From the NCBI GenBank assembly GCA_963977495.1, contig CAXBOT010000002.1:202700-266699 (forward strand): 64,000 nucleotides of DNA, in the 5' to 3' direction. Each line of letters starts with the position of its first letter. Position 1 is the first letter of the stretch. The position numbers were made by a program, and so were the translations under genes. This DNA comes from UBA1672 sp963977495. GTDB taxonomy: Bacteria > Pseudomonadota > Alphaproteobacteria > Micavibrionales > Micavibrionaceae. The notes beneath the pieces were generated by a model. It saw only the letters and a list, made by a program, of their open reading frames with translations. It was not told the origin of the DNA and ran no database searches. Positions 1-8,280 of this stretch are shown piece by piece.

Positions 1-372
1 AAAACCATCGGGTGATTTTGCTGCGAAATTGATTGTGCCTTCGGCTGTTCCTGCGGCCTCGGCGTCATGTTCATTTTTCGAAATGCGTTCTAATGATTGC
101 AGCGCGCCGCGTATATATAAATGCCCTGTCCCCGCAACATCGCGCCACGCTGTTGATTCCGGTTCTTCATCGGATATGCCGATAGCCGCACGGATTTTAT
201 CACCGCGTAAGGCCATGGCATCGATTAAATCGGGCATATCCATGGTGTCAATGACCGACAAGTTACCGGCGGGCGCTTGTGAATCGATTGGCTCTGACGG
301 CGCAGAGTCACTGGCAGGTTGATCAGACCTGTCACGAAACTTATCCAGAATGCTTTTGATATTCCACTTCAT
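1..372 (-). CDS. hypothetical protein, C-terminally cut by window edge
   Basis: The minus strand is open from an ATG at 372 to the first base of the window, giving 124 codons with no stop, so the gene continues beyond the window. The visible part starts MKWNIKSILDKFRDR, then a Ser/Pro/Ala-rich linker, then a segment with DMPDLIDAMALRGDKIRAA. There is no signal peptide or membrane segment in the visible part. It lies 89 bases from the stop of icd, which is read in the same direction upstream of it. I do not recognise the family; the open frame and sensible codon use make it a likely real gene. Confidence 0.6.
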   Translation of the reverse strand, partial: MKWNIKSILDKFRDRSDQPASDSAPSEPIDSQAPAGNLSVIDTMDMPDLIDAMALRGDKIRAAIGISDEEPESTAWRDVAGTGHLYIRGALQSLERISKNEHDAEAAGTAEGTINFAAKSPDGF

Positions 373-461
373 TATCAAACCCAAGTGGCTTTTGCCACAT
401 TATTTACATTACGTATAATCTATACGAAACTGTATCTGCTCGTCAAATTCAGACATCATTT

Positions 462-1715
462 TTAATGTAAATGCATGCCGTTATTTGTTTGGTCGTGGTC
501 GGGATCATGATCAAAATCCATGTCATGTTTCAACGTGGCATCAAATGTTTTGACGACTTCTTGAATGAATTCCTGCCCCGTCAATGATTTTGCACCGATA
601 TAATGCGCCAAATCACCGGTCATGTGACCGTTGGAAATTGTATCAAGGGTGGCCTGTTTTAAAGCTGTGGCCTGAAGGGCAACATCGCTTTGTCCTTCTA
701 ATTCTGCCTTGTGACGCAATGCTTCGGCATAGGCAAAGATGTGCGCGGTTGGGTTGGCCACCAATTTGCCTTCTTCATGCCAGAATTTTTCCAAATCAGG
801 CGCGGTGCCGTGCGGCGGATCGGCGAGAAGCGTACCATCGGCACTAACCAATGTTGAGTCCATCATCCCCAGAGACAGGGACTCACCAGCCACCTGATCA
901 GACATCACATCGCCGTCATAATTTTTTACGGCGATAATCCAGTTATTGAATTTCCCTTGTGGAATTTTTGACACCACGGCATCAATCAAATCATCAGGGC
1001 GAAATTCTAAGCCGGCCTCTTCATAGGCGTCTTTATATTCGGCCTCAAAAACCTTATTAAAGATATCGATAAATCGTCCGTCATAAGCAGGAAGGATTGT
1101 TGATTTCGATGCAAAAGCCACGGATTTGTTAAGGGATATGCCTTGTTGTAATGTTGCGCGGGCAAAATTGTGGATGGCTTCATCGCTTTCGGTGGTAATC
1201 ATGGCAACGCCGGAATCGACAGGGCGACTGGCCATCACTTGCTCTGTGCCGTCTTCATCTTCAAAAATAACTTTGATTGTGCCGTTTCCGGGAATTTCGA
1301 AATTTGGTGCGCCATAAATACCGCCAACGGCTTGGCGCGCGGTTGTCACGCTATACATATTATCGGCGTTTCTTGGTAAATTATCAGCGGTGAGCGGTGT
1401 GCGCATGATCACTGCGCCTTCCACAGCACTACGGATAATACCGTTGGGGGATCTAAGCTGCTGGCTCAGCCCCATTTCTGCGGTTTGGTCAGTGGTGGGG
1501 GTGATTGTCGGCCCTTTGACGCCAGCTTTATGCTCTTTTAGATCCGCAATCGCATGTTGCAGGGCTGAATCATTGGTTTGGTCGCGGGTCGGAACGCTGA
1601 TATCGTGAATATGCCATTTAACGTCAAAGTATGGATCAACTAAATTTTCGCGTATTTCTTTGGACATTTCCGGCCAAATGCCATCACCTGTCATATCAAC
1701 AATATTCAAACTCAT
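462..1715 (-). CDS. icd: type II homodimeric isocitrate dehydrogenase, probably NAD-preferring
   Basis: Oxidatively decarboxylates isocitrate to 2-oxoglutarate in the TCA cycle. The 417-residue length and motif order match the eukaryote-like type II family. Substrate residues are kept: SPNG followed by R95, R105, R127, Y134, K204, and metal Asp residues at 245, 269 and 273 (YDGDVMSD). The coenzyme loop differs: where NADP enzymes read HGTVTRHY, this protein reads HGTAPDLE (302-309), so the Arg-His pair that holds the NADP 2'-phosphate is replaced by Asp307-Leu308. Acidic residues here usually go with NAD use, so an automatic NADP label may be wrong. It is divergent to sdhB across a 198-base gap. 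Confidence 0.9.
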   Translation of the reverse strand: MSLNIVDMTGDGIWPEMSKEIRENLVDPYFDVKWHIHDISVPTRDQTNDSALQHAIADLKEHKAGVKGPTITPTTDQTAEMGLSQQLRSPNGIIRSAVEGAVIMRTPLTADNLPRNADNMYSVTTARQAVGGIYGAPNFEIPGNGTIKVIFEDEDGTEQVMASRPVDSGVAMITTESDEAIHNFARATLQQGISLNKSVAFASKSTILPAYDGRFIDIFNKVFEAEYKDAYEEAGLEFRPDDLIDAVVSKIPQGKFNNWIIAVKNYDGDVMSDQVAGESLSLGMMDSTLVSADGTLLADPPHGTAPDLEKFWHEEGKLVANPTAHIFAYAEALRHKAELEGQSDVALQATALKQATLDTISNGHMTGDLAHYIGAKSLTGQEFIQEVVKTFDATLKHDMDFDHDPDHDQTNNGMHLH

Positions 1716-1844
1716 AAATCACCCCATTATTTAAGATTTTTCATATATACTATACTTTCTCAGAATAAACAAAATCTAAAGAATAATGCGTTTTTCTACG
1801 ATAAATCTATGACAAAAAACAGCATGATTTACGCGGAATAGACC

Positions 1845-1873
1845 TTAACAAACCAGATAAAACCCTTTACTAT
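1845..1873 (+). promoter_or_regulatory. predicted sigma70 promoter of sdhB
   Basis: TTAACA (1845-1850), 17-base spacer, TACTAT (1868-1873). Transcription would begin near 1880, which argues against the in-frame TTG at 1878 as start and for the ATG at 1914. Confidence 0.5.
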
Positions 1874-1913
1874 CCTATTGCAATGTAAGACTTATGCGGA
1901 AAGACATACTGGA

Positions 1914-2723
1914 ATGGCTGAATTTACACTCCCCAAAAATTCGAAAATTGTCAAAGGCGAAAAAATTGACGTATCAAAAGGCGCGGAAAATGCCCGAACG
2001 TTTAAGGTATATCGCTGGTCGCCTGATGATCTTGACGATAAGGGCGAGGTCAAAAACCCGCGTATTGATGAGGTCACGATTGATTTGGATCAGTGTGGGC
2101 CGATGGTTCTTGATGCATTGCTCTATATTAAAAATAACGTAGACAGCACCCTGACGCTGCGCCGTTCTTGCCGTGAGGGGATTTGCGGATCTTGCGCGAT
2201 GAATATTGACGGTACAAATACACTGGCCTGCACCAAGGATATTGGTGATGTTAAGGGCGATGTTAAGGTTACACCATTGCCGCACATGCCTGTGGTGAAG
2301 GATTTGGTGCCTGATTTGAACCATGTTTACGCGCAATATACATCGATTGAGCCATGGCTGAAAACAGATTCACCTGCTCCTAATCGGGAACGTTTGCAAT
2401 CAGAAGACGACTCACTTGTTTTGAATGGTAATGACGGACACGGCCCTGCGGCCTGTATTTTGTGTTTTTGTTGTTCAACATCCTGCCCGTCTTATTGGTG
2501 GAATGGCGATCGTTTCTTAGGGCCGGCAATCTTGCTTCAGGCTTATCGTTGGATTGCGGATAGTCGCGATGACGCAACAGGTGAACGCCTTGATCAACTC
2601 GAAGATCCGTTCCGCCTCTATCGTTGTCATACGATTATGAACTGCACGAATACGTGTCCGAAGGGGCTAAACCCCGCCGCCGCGATTGCAGAGATCAAAA
2701 AAATGATGGTCGCGCGCCGTTAA
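1914..2723 (+). CDS. sdhB: succinate dehydrogenase iron-sulfur subunit
   Basis: Electron-transfer subunit of complex II, carrying electrons from the flavoprotein SdhA to the membrane quinone site. The 269-residue protein has the [2Fe-2S] ferredoxin cysteines (CREGICGSCAMNI, then LACT), followed by the bacterial ferredoxin domain with ILCFCCSTSCPSYWW and CTNTCPKGLNP for the [4Fe-4S] and [3Fe-4S] clusters. The start MAEFTLPK is chosen because a TTG 12 codons upstream lies at the predicted transcription start. sdhC, sdhD and sdhA, which usually precede sdhB, are not beside it: upstream is divergent icd and downstream are convergent genes. Sequence looks fully functional. Confidence 0.95.
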   Translation: MAEFTLPKNSKIVKGEKIDVSKGAENARTFKVYRWSPDDLDDKGEVKNPRIDEVTIDLDQCGPMVLDALLYIKNNVDSTLTLRRSCREGICGSCAMNIDGTNTLACTKDIGDVKGDVKVTPLPHMPVVKDLVPDLNHVYAQYTSIEPWLKTDSPAPNRERLQSEDDSLVLNGNDGHGPAACILCFCCSTSCPSYWWNGDRFLGPAILLQAYRWIADSRDDATGERLDQLEDPFRLYRCHTIMNCTNTCPKGLNPAAAIAEIKKMMVARR

Positions 2724-2983
2724 TCGGGGATATGACCCTCAATTTCCAAAATTTTGGTGCGGCTGGTTTCGCCGCGTATGATGGTGATTGCGCTTTTGGC
2801 GATTTTCCATTCTTTGGAGAGCAGCTTGATCAGCGCTTTATTGGCTTTGCCTTTTTCGGGAATTTCCGTGACCTGAACATTTAAGGTGCGCTCACCGAAT
2901 AAGTCATCCTCCCAGCCGGTAATCGCATTTTGCCGTGCGCCGGGCGTTAATTTAACGGTGATGGTTTGCTGCAGTTTTGTCAT
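2720..2983 (-). CDS. DUF167 (YggU-like) family protein
   Basis: An 87-residue protein with the DUF167 hallmarks: VKLTPGARQNAI near the start, then LNVQVTEIPEKGKANKALIKLLS and a final ITIIRGETSRTKILEI. Members are small cytosolic proteins of unsettled function, often next to membrane proteins of the YggT type. It overlaps the stop of convergent sdhB by four bases and the stop codon region of the upstream minus-strand gene, with which it is probably co-transcribed. Confidence 0.85.
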   Translation of the reverse strand: MTKLQQTITVKLTPGARQNAITGWEDDLFGERTLNVQVTEIPEKGKANKALIKLLSKEWKIAKSAITIIRGETSRTKILEIEGHIPD

Positions 2984-3282
2984 TTACTTGTTGTATCTTC
3001 CTTGCGCAGTTTACGGCGATAATATAACCGCGCACTCACAAAACAGAGCGCGCCAAGGAAGAGAACGATGAGAAGCGCTAAGATCATGTAGTAATCAGTG
3101 GGACGTTCGTTCAAGGTAATGACATTTGAGCCAGTGTATCTTGTGTTTCGAAACACAATTTCCTGATACATGACAGCATTATAGAGCACGTATCCAAATA
3201 CGCATGCAGCAATGCCACCAATCCATGGAAATGTCTTCGCCAGAGTGCGTAGGTCAATTTCCTGATCTTCGTTTTTACTCAT
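2980..3282 (-). CDS. small membrane protein of unknown function, two TM helices
   Basis: A 100-residue protein with hydrophobic helices at about 18-37 (WIGGIAACVFGYVLYNAVMY) and 64-86 (YYMILALLIVLFLGALCFVSA), an extracytoplasmic loop of about 25 residues and a basic C-terminal tail (YYRRKLRKED), consistent with both ends inside. The four-base overlap with the DUF167 gene suggests translational coupling. No family recognised. Confidence 0.65.
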   Translation of the reverse strand: MSKNEDQEIDLRTLAKTFPWIGGIAACVFGYVLYNAVMYQEIVFRNTRYTGSNVITLNERPTDYYMILALLIVLFLGALCFVSARLYYRRKLRKEDTTSK

Positions 3283-3340
3283 GAATTTTGCTCATTATAA
3301 TTGTTGCTTTGTCGTTTTTATATCACATATGATTACACCT

Positions 3341-3781
3341 ATGAACAGCATCCATATTATAAAACTTGTCGTTGGTGTAGACGATATCAAGCATTTTTAT
3401 GACATTCAGCGCGCGCATGAATTTGATTATCATGGCGTTCCTGCGACGCCGTGCTGGACGCGCTATAAACCCAAACGCGCCGAGGAGATTTTGCGCGACG
3501 GTGGCTCGATTTATCGCGTGGTGAAAAACCGTATTGTGTGCCGTCATAAAATTTTGGGTTTTGAAATGGTGGATACTGCGGAAAAGGGCACGATGTGCAT
3601 GATCGTGCAAGATGCGCAAATGATTGAAACTGTATCCATGCCGCGCCGCGCGTTTCAGGGGTGGCGATATTTAAAACCGTCTGATGTACCTGCGGATAAG
3701 GGTATTTACACAGGCGAAGATGTTCAGGATAATATCCCCGAAGATATGAGCGATGCATTGAAAGAGGCGGGTCTTTTATAG
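3341..3781 (+). CDS. DUF1489 family protein
   Basis: A 146-residue protein starting MNSIHIIKLVVGVDDIKHF. The N-terminal HLIKL-VGV pattern, the middle RYKPKRAEEILRDGGSIYRVVKN and the following RHKILGFE are characteristic of DUF1489, a family almost confined to Alphaproteobacteria with no assigned function. An upstream in-frame ATG at 3281 would add 20 residues, including a Cys-rich stretch unlike the family, so 3341 is preferred. It is cytosolic by composition. Its end overlaps the end of convergent nadC by six bases. Confidence 0.8.
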   Translation: MNSIHIIKLVVGVDDIKHFYDIQRAHEFDYHGVPATPCWTRYKPKRAEEILRDGGSIYRVVKNRIVCRHKILGFEMVDTAEKGTMCMIVQDAQMIETVSMPRRAFQGWRYLKPSDVPADKGIYTGEDVQDNIPEDMSDALKEAGLL

Positions 3782-4621
3782 GTCGATATCAAGGCCGATA
3801 TCAAAGGCAGGCGCGGAATGGGTGAGTGCGCCCACGGAAATATAATTTACGCCTGTTTCGGCAATCGGCTTCACAGTATGAATATTCACACCGCCCGATG
3901 CCTCGGTGATCATTTTCCCGTCGACCATTTTTATGGCGGTTTTCAGATCATCTAAATTAAAATTATCCATCATCACAACGTCCGCGCCGCCATGTTTGAG
4001 GACAGCTTCAAGCTGCGTCAGTGTATCGACTTCAATTTCGATTTTAACCATGTGCCCCGTATTATCATGCGCGGCGTTCAGGGCGTTTTCGATACTGCCC
4101 GCAACGGCGATGTGGTTATCCTTAATCAAAATTGCGTCATCAAGGCCAAAGCGGTGATTATAACCGCCGCCCGCGCGTACCGCATATTTTTGAATAGCGC
4201 GTAAACCCGCCAGCGTTTTGCGTGTATCGCAAATTTTGGCATCTGTGCCTTGAGCGGCAATGACATAGCGGCGCGTCAGTGATGCAATGCCCGACATATG
4301 GATCAGAAAGTTAAGCGCAACACGCTCCGCCGTTAATAAGGCGGCGGCTGGGCCGGTGACAACGGCAATATCTTGCCCTTTATCCATAATATCGCCATCT
4401 TGCGCGAAAATTTCAAATTCAAAATCCTGATCGACATGCATGAAGGTTGAAAAGGCAAGGATAAGCCCCGCCAAAACCCCTTCTTCACGCGCGCGGAATA
4501 CGGCGCGGGCATTGACATCAGACGGCATGATAGACTGGCTGGTGATATCAAGGCCGTGGCCTAAATCTTCCTTGAGCGCGGTTCTGACCAGATCTTCGAT
4601 TAAAATGGAGGGGAGTTGCAT
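3776..4621 (-). CDS. nadC: nicotinate-nucleotide pyrophosphorylase (quinolinate phosphoribosyltransferase)
   Basis: Converts quinolinate and PRPP to nicotinate mononucleotide, CO2 and pyrophosphate in de novo NAD synthesis. The 281-residue protein matches the usual length. Visible motifs: ALKEDLGHGLDITS at the N-terminus, the PRPP/quinolinate residues in KICDTRKTLAGLR, the AVRAGGGYNHR segment, ILIKDNHI, IEIEVDTL, VMMDNF and the final EASGGVN plus YISVGALTHS. It begins three bases after the nadA stop, so the two form an operon. nadB is not present beside them. Confidence 0.95.
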   Translation of the reverse strand: MQLPSILIEDLVRTALKEDLGHGLDITSQSIMPSDVNARAVFRAREEGVLAGLILAFSTFMHVDQDFEFEIFAQDGDIMDKGQDIAVVTGPAAALLTAERVALNFLIHMSGIASLTRRYVIAAQGTDAKICDTRKTLAGLRAIQKYAVRAGGGYNHRFGLDDAILIKDNHIAVAGSIENALNAAHDNTGHMVKIEIEVDTLTQLEAVLKHGGADVVMMDNFNLDDLKTAIKMVDGKMITEASGGVNIHTVKPIAETGVNYISVGALTHSAPAFDIGLDIDL

Positions 4622-4624
4622 GAT

Positions 4625-5635
4625 CTAGCTCAATTCCAGCATACGGTTCACGGCAATGACAGCGCGTTTGGCAATCTCCGGATCAATGATGACTTCGGGT
4701 TGCTCTGTAATCAGGCTTTCCAGAATTTTCGGCAGTGTGATGCGTTTCATGTGCGGACACATCTGGCATGTGCCGATCATTTCCACATTCGGGTTATTGG
4801 CGGCGATGTTATCGCTCATGGAACATTCGGTCATAAGCATGGCGCGTTTGGGTTGATTTTCCTTGATGTAATCATCCATTTGCGCGGTGGAGCCTGCATA
4901 ATCAGCCTCGGCCATCACTTCGGGCGGGCATTCAGGGTGCGCCAAAACAATAATATCGTCATAGGTTTTGCGGGCATCAATGATGTCTTGCGGGGTAAAG
5001 CGTTCATGCACCATGCAGACACCTTCCCAGAAAATAATTTTCACATCGGTTTGCGCGGCGACGTTTTTCGCCAGATACATATCGGGGGTCATAATGACCG
5101 TGTCATGGCCTTGCGCGCCCAATGCATTCACGATTTTCAATGCGTTGGATGAGGTGCAGCAGACGTCACTCTCGGCCTTAACATCGGCGGATGTGTTTAC
5201 GTAACTTACGACAGGAATGCCCGGATATTTTTCCTTCAAGGCGCGTATGTCTGCGCCTGTGATTGATTCTGATAGGGAACAACCCGCCTTGAGGTCGGGG
5301 ATCAGAACTTTTTTATCAGGGCACAGAATTTTCGAGGTTTCCGCCATGAAATGCACACCGCACTGAACAATAATATCGGCGTCGCTTTCCGCGGCTTTAC
5401 GCGCCAGCATCAAAGAATCACCAACAACATCGCCAACGCCAAAGAAAATATCAGGCGTCATATAATTATGCGCGAGGATAACGGCATTCTTTTCTTTTTT
5501 GAGCCTGTTTATCTCGTAAATATAGGGCGCGATGGTTTCCCAATGATCCCGCTGATATTGATTTGATAGTTTTGCAAACAACGGTGCGGTTGCTTCTGCG
5601 ACGTTTTGCGTGTACGCAAGGTTCTGCGTGTCCAT
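4625..5635 (-). CDS. nadA: quinolinate synthase A
   Basis: [4Fe-4S] enzyme that condenses iminoaspartate with dihydroxyacetone phosphate to quinolinate. At 336 residues it is of normal length. It shows VILAHNYMTPDIFFGVGDVVGDSL, then QCGVHFMAETSKILCPDKKVLIPD with the first cluster Cys, VCCTSSNAL, HPECPPEV, TECSMSDN, and MCPHMKRITL with the last cluster Cys. It heads the nadA-nadC unit. The usual middle gene nadB (aspartate oxidase) is missing, so iminoaspartate must come from an L-aspartate oxidase or dehydrogenase encoded elsewhere. Confidence 0.95.
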   Translation of the reverse strand: MDTQNLAYTQNVAEATAPLFAKLSNQYQRDHWETIAPYIYEINRLKKEKNAVILAHNYMTPDIFFGVGDVVGDSLMLARKAAESDADIIVQCGVHFMAETSKILCPDKKVLIPDLKAGCSLSESITGADIRALKEKYPGIPVVSYVNTSADVKAESDVCCTSSNALKIVNALGAQGHDTVIMTPDMYLAKNVAAQTDVKIIFWEGVCMVHERFTPQDIIDARKTYDDIIVLAHPECPPEVMAEADYAGSTAQMDDYIKENQPKRAMLMTECSMSDNIAANNPNVEMIGTCQMCPHMKRITLPKILESLITEQPEVIIDPEIAKRAVIAVNRMLELS

Positions 5636-5704
5636 TTTTTCAACCCTTCACAGGTGGTGAATAAAGAAGGTATATTTCATACTCATAAACCCTAGGTCAA
5701 GAGA

Positions 5705-7015
5705 ATGACAGATTTATTTGCACAAAAAACAGCAGAAAAAGATGGTGCGGTGCATAAAAACCGCCCATTAGCCGATTTATTGCGCCCTGAAACCCTGAAT
5801 GAGGTGGTCGGGCAGGATCATTTATTGGGGGATGATGGCGCGTTAAAAACCATGGTGAATGCAGGTGCATTGTCGTCTTTGATTTTGTGGGGGCCACCCG
5901 GATGCGGAAAAACGACCATTGCGCGTATTTTGGCCAATCATAGTGATCTGCATTTTGAACAAATATCGGCGATTTTTTCCGGCGTTGCGGATTTACGCAA
6001 ATGTTTTGAATCGGCCAAGATCAGAAAAGCAAACGGGCAAGGCACATTATTGTTCGTTGATGAGATTCACCGTTTTAATAAATCACAGCAAGATGCGTTC
6101 CTGCCTGTCATGGAGGATGGCACAATCACCTTGATCGGGGCGACGACGGAAAACCCGTCTTTTGAATTAAACGCTGCGGTTTTGAGCCGCGCACAGGTTT
6201 TTGTATTACGGCGTTTGGATGAAGATGGTCTGCAAGAGCTGATCACCCGCGCGCAAGAGCGTACGCAGCGCGCCTTGCCCGTGGATGAGCAAGCGCAGGA
6301 TTTACTTCGGATTATGGCGGATGGTGACGGACGGTATATGCTGTCCATGATCGAGCAAATATATGCGCAAGTGGCTGAGGGCATAATTTTAGATCGCGAT
6401 GGATTGCTGCATATGCTGCAAAAACGCGCCCCGCTTTATGATAAAGGGGATGAGGCGCATTTTAATTTGATTTCGGCCTTTCATAAATCATTGCGTGCCT
6501 CTGATGCGGATGGCGCGCTTTATTGGATGGCGCGGATGTTACAGGGCGGGGAAGATCCGGCCTATATCCTGCGGCGCATGACCTGCGTGGCATCGGAAGA
6601 TATTTCCAACGCAGACCCGCAAGCCTTAAGCGTGGTGATTGCCGCGTGGAGTGCGTATGAGCGTTTGGGCTTGCCCGAAGGGGAACTGGCGATGGCGCAG
6701 GCCTGCACCTATTTGGCGAGCGCGCCGAAATCTAATGCCAGCTATATGGCGTTGAAGGCAGCCAAAGCGTTGGCGCGGGAAACGGGCTCTTTATTGCCGC
6801 CGAAACACGCGATGAACGCGCCGACAAAATTGATGAAAGAGCAGGGCTATAAGCTGGGTTATATTTATGACCATGACACGCCCGAAGGGTTTTCAGGGCA
6901 GAGCTATTTCCCTGATGATGTGCCGCGTCAGGCCTTTTATCAACCTGTGGAGCGCGGCTTTGAGCGTGAGATCAGGAAGCGTCTTGATTATTGGGCGAAG
7001 CGCAGACAAGCATAA
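5705..7015 (+). CDS. rarA: replication-associated recombination protein A (RarA/MgsA AAA+ ATPase)
   Basis: Cytosolic AAA+ ATPase related to clamp loaders, acting at stalled replication forks and gaps. The 436-residue protein has the family N-terminus PLADLLRPETLNEVVGQDHLL, Walker A GPPGCGKTT, Walker B LLFVDEIHRFNKSQQD, sensor 1 GATTENPSFELNAAVLSRAQVF, and the C-terminal tetramerisation part containing RGFEREIRKRLDYW. It is divergent from nadA with a 69-base gap. Its 3' end overlaps the convergent EamA gene by 44 bases. Confidence 0.95.
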   Translation: MTDLFAQKTAEKDGAVHKNRPLADLLRPETLNEVVGQDHLLGDDGALKTMVNAGALSSLILWGPPGCGKTTIARILANHSDLHFEQISAIFSGVADLRKCFESAKIRKANGQGTLLFVDEIHRFNKSQQDAFLPVMEDGTITLIGATTENPSFELNAAVLSRAQVFVLRRLDEDGLQELITRAQERTQRALPVDEQAQDLLRIMADGDGRYMLSMIEQIYAQVAEGIILDRDGLLHMLQKRAPLYDKGDEAHFNLISAFHKSLRASDADGALYWMARMLQGGEDPAYILRRMTCVASEDISNADPQALSVVIAAWSAYERLGLPEGELAMAQACTYLASAPKSNASYMALKAAKALARETGSLLPPKHAMNAPTKLMKEQGYKLGYIYDHDTPEGFSGQSYFPDDVPRQAFYQPVERGFEREIRKRLDYWAKRRQA

Positions 7016-7850
7016 TACCGCTGATAACGATCAGCCCCGCCCCGCCGATCATCCACATATCCGGTCTTTCATCAAAGACGAAATATCCGATCAGAAATGC
7101 CAGCGCCAGTTGCGAGTAATGCAAAGGCGAAACGGCGGCATAACGCGCGTTTAAAAAGGCACAGGCCACGCCGCTGATCCCGCAGGTCAACATAAAGCCA
7201 GCCAGCACAAAAACAGGCAGGTGTTCAATATGCGGCAGGGGATAGGCCATTAAGGAATAAGGGAACAAAAGCACCGTATTGACGATGTTGGGATAAAATG
7301 AAAAAGAGAGCAGCGTTTCGTCCTTACCCATGGCGCGGGCGAGGAGGCTGATCCCCGTAATACAAAAGGTTGTGAAAAAGGCAAAAAGCACCCAAACGCT
7401 AATCTCGCCCGTCCATGGACGCAGGGCGATCAGGACACCGGTGAAGCCGAGTAAAATAATCAACCAACTGATCGGACTGACCGTTTCTTTATATATGGGA
7501 ATGGCGGCAATGGTGATGAGAAACGGGGCGAGGAATAAAACGGGATAAACCGTGGTAATGGGCAAATGAGCGAAGGCGATGACGACCGATACAGCCAACC
7601 CGACATTAAAAAGGCTGCGCCAAAGGTGAACTTGCATCTTTTTTGTGCGGAATGTGGCCTTTAATCCCCCCATAAAAGGCGATAAAGCAACGCCGACAAT
7701 CAGGGAGAAAAAGTACGTCCAGCCTATGATTTGGAGAACCGGATAGTGCGGTGTAAGCCACTTCGCGCATGAGTCCGAAATGACAAAAGCGGAAAAGCCA
7801 ATGAGGGCGTAAAGAATTCCCTTTTGTGTGGTCGTGAATGTGCTTAACAT
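6972..7850 (-). CDS. EamA/DMT-family transporter
   Basis: A 292-residue inner-membrane protein with about ten hydrophobic helices arranged as two EamA repeats (roughly 10-135 and 155-285). The motif LYALIGFSAFVISDSCAKWL at the N-terminus and the late HYSQLALAFLIGYFVFDERPDMWMIGGAGLIVISG segment are typical of the S-adenosylmethionine-transporter-like and RhaT/EamA branch of the drug/metabolite transporters. The substrate cannot be predicted. Monocistronic; converges on rarA with a 44-base overlap. Confidence 0.85.
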   Translation of the reverse strand: MLSTFTTTQKGILYALIGFSAFVISDSCAKWLTPHYPVLQIIGWTYFFSLIVGVALSPFMGGLKATFRTKKMQVHLWRSLFNVGLAVSVVIAFAHLPITTVYPVLFLAPFLITIAAIPIYKETVSPISWLIILLGFTGVLIALRPWTGEISVWVLFAFFTTFCITGISLLARAMGKDETLLSFSFYPNIVNTVLLFPYSLMAYPLPHIEHLPVFVLAGFMLTCGISGVACAFLNARYAAVSPLHYSQLALAFLIGYFVFDERPDMWMIGGAGLIVISGIMLVCASPNNQDAS

Positions 7851-7896
7851 AGATGCGTGAATACCCTATAAGATGGGGACAGTGTATGAGGTTTAT

Positions 7897-8280
7897 ATGA
7901 TAACGACAATAGTTTCTGTAGCAATAGGTGGCTCATTAGGTGCGGTGACGCGTTATGGTGTGAACCAGGGGGCGGTGCAAGTTTTTGGCCATGGCTTTCC
8001 GTGGGGGACGATCATCGTGAATGTTCTCGGCTCTTTCTTGATGGGGGTAATGATTGCGAAGTTCTCTATGATGGATCATGTATCCCATGAAATGAAAACC
8101 ATGCTGACAACGGGTTTTCTGGGCGCGTTTACAACCTTTTCTACCTTCTCGCTTGATTTTGTAACCATGTGGGAGCGCGGCGAACTGGCGCAGGCGGCTC
8201 TATATATGATGGGCTCTGTTGTGCTGTCTATTGCGGCGTTATTTTTGGCTTTATGGATTATGCGGGGTATTCCTTCATGA
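7897..8280 (+). CDS. crcB: fluoride ion transporter CrcB/Fluc
   Basis: Dimeric fluoride channel that protects the cytosol from fluoride. The 127-residue protein has four membrane helices and the family signatures GGSLGAVTRYGVN, NVLGSFLMG (with the conserved Asn) and TTGFLGAFTTFSTFS (with the channel Phe and Thr residues). The ATG at 7897 is chosen over one eight codons upstream because a GAGG (7888-7891) sits five bases before it. The stop overlaps the rluC start as ATGA. I see no fluoride riboswitch in the short leader. Confidence 0.92.
   Translation: MITTIVSVAIGGSLGAVTRYGVNQGAVQVFGHGFPWGTIIVNVLGSFLMGVMIAKFSMMDHVSHEMKTMLTTGFLGAFTTFSTFSLDFVTMWERGELAQAALYMMGSVVLSIAALFLALWIMRGIPS

Noticed and set aside
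29..322. Plus-strand open frame of 97 codons at the window start
   Set aside because: It lies opposite a longer, protein-like minus-strand gene that continues off the window and has no family features.
4616..5152. Plus-strand 178-codon frame opposite nadA
   Set aside because: Antisense shadow of a conserved enzyme; His-rich composition is from the codon complement.
7851..7896. Fluoride riboswitch upstream of crcB
   Set aside because: The leader is only about 45 bases and lacks the conserved pseudoknot bases.
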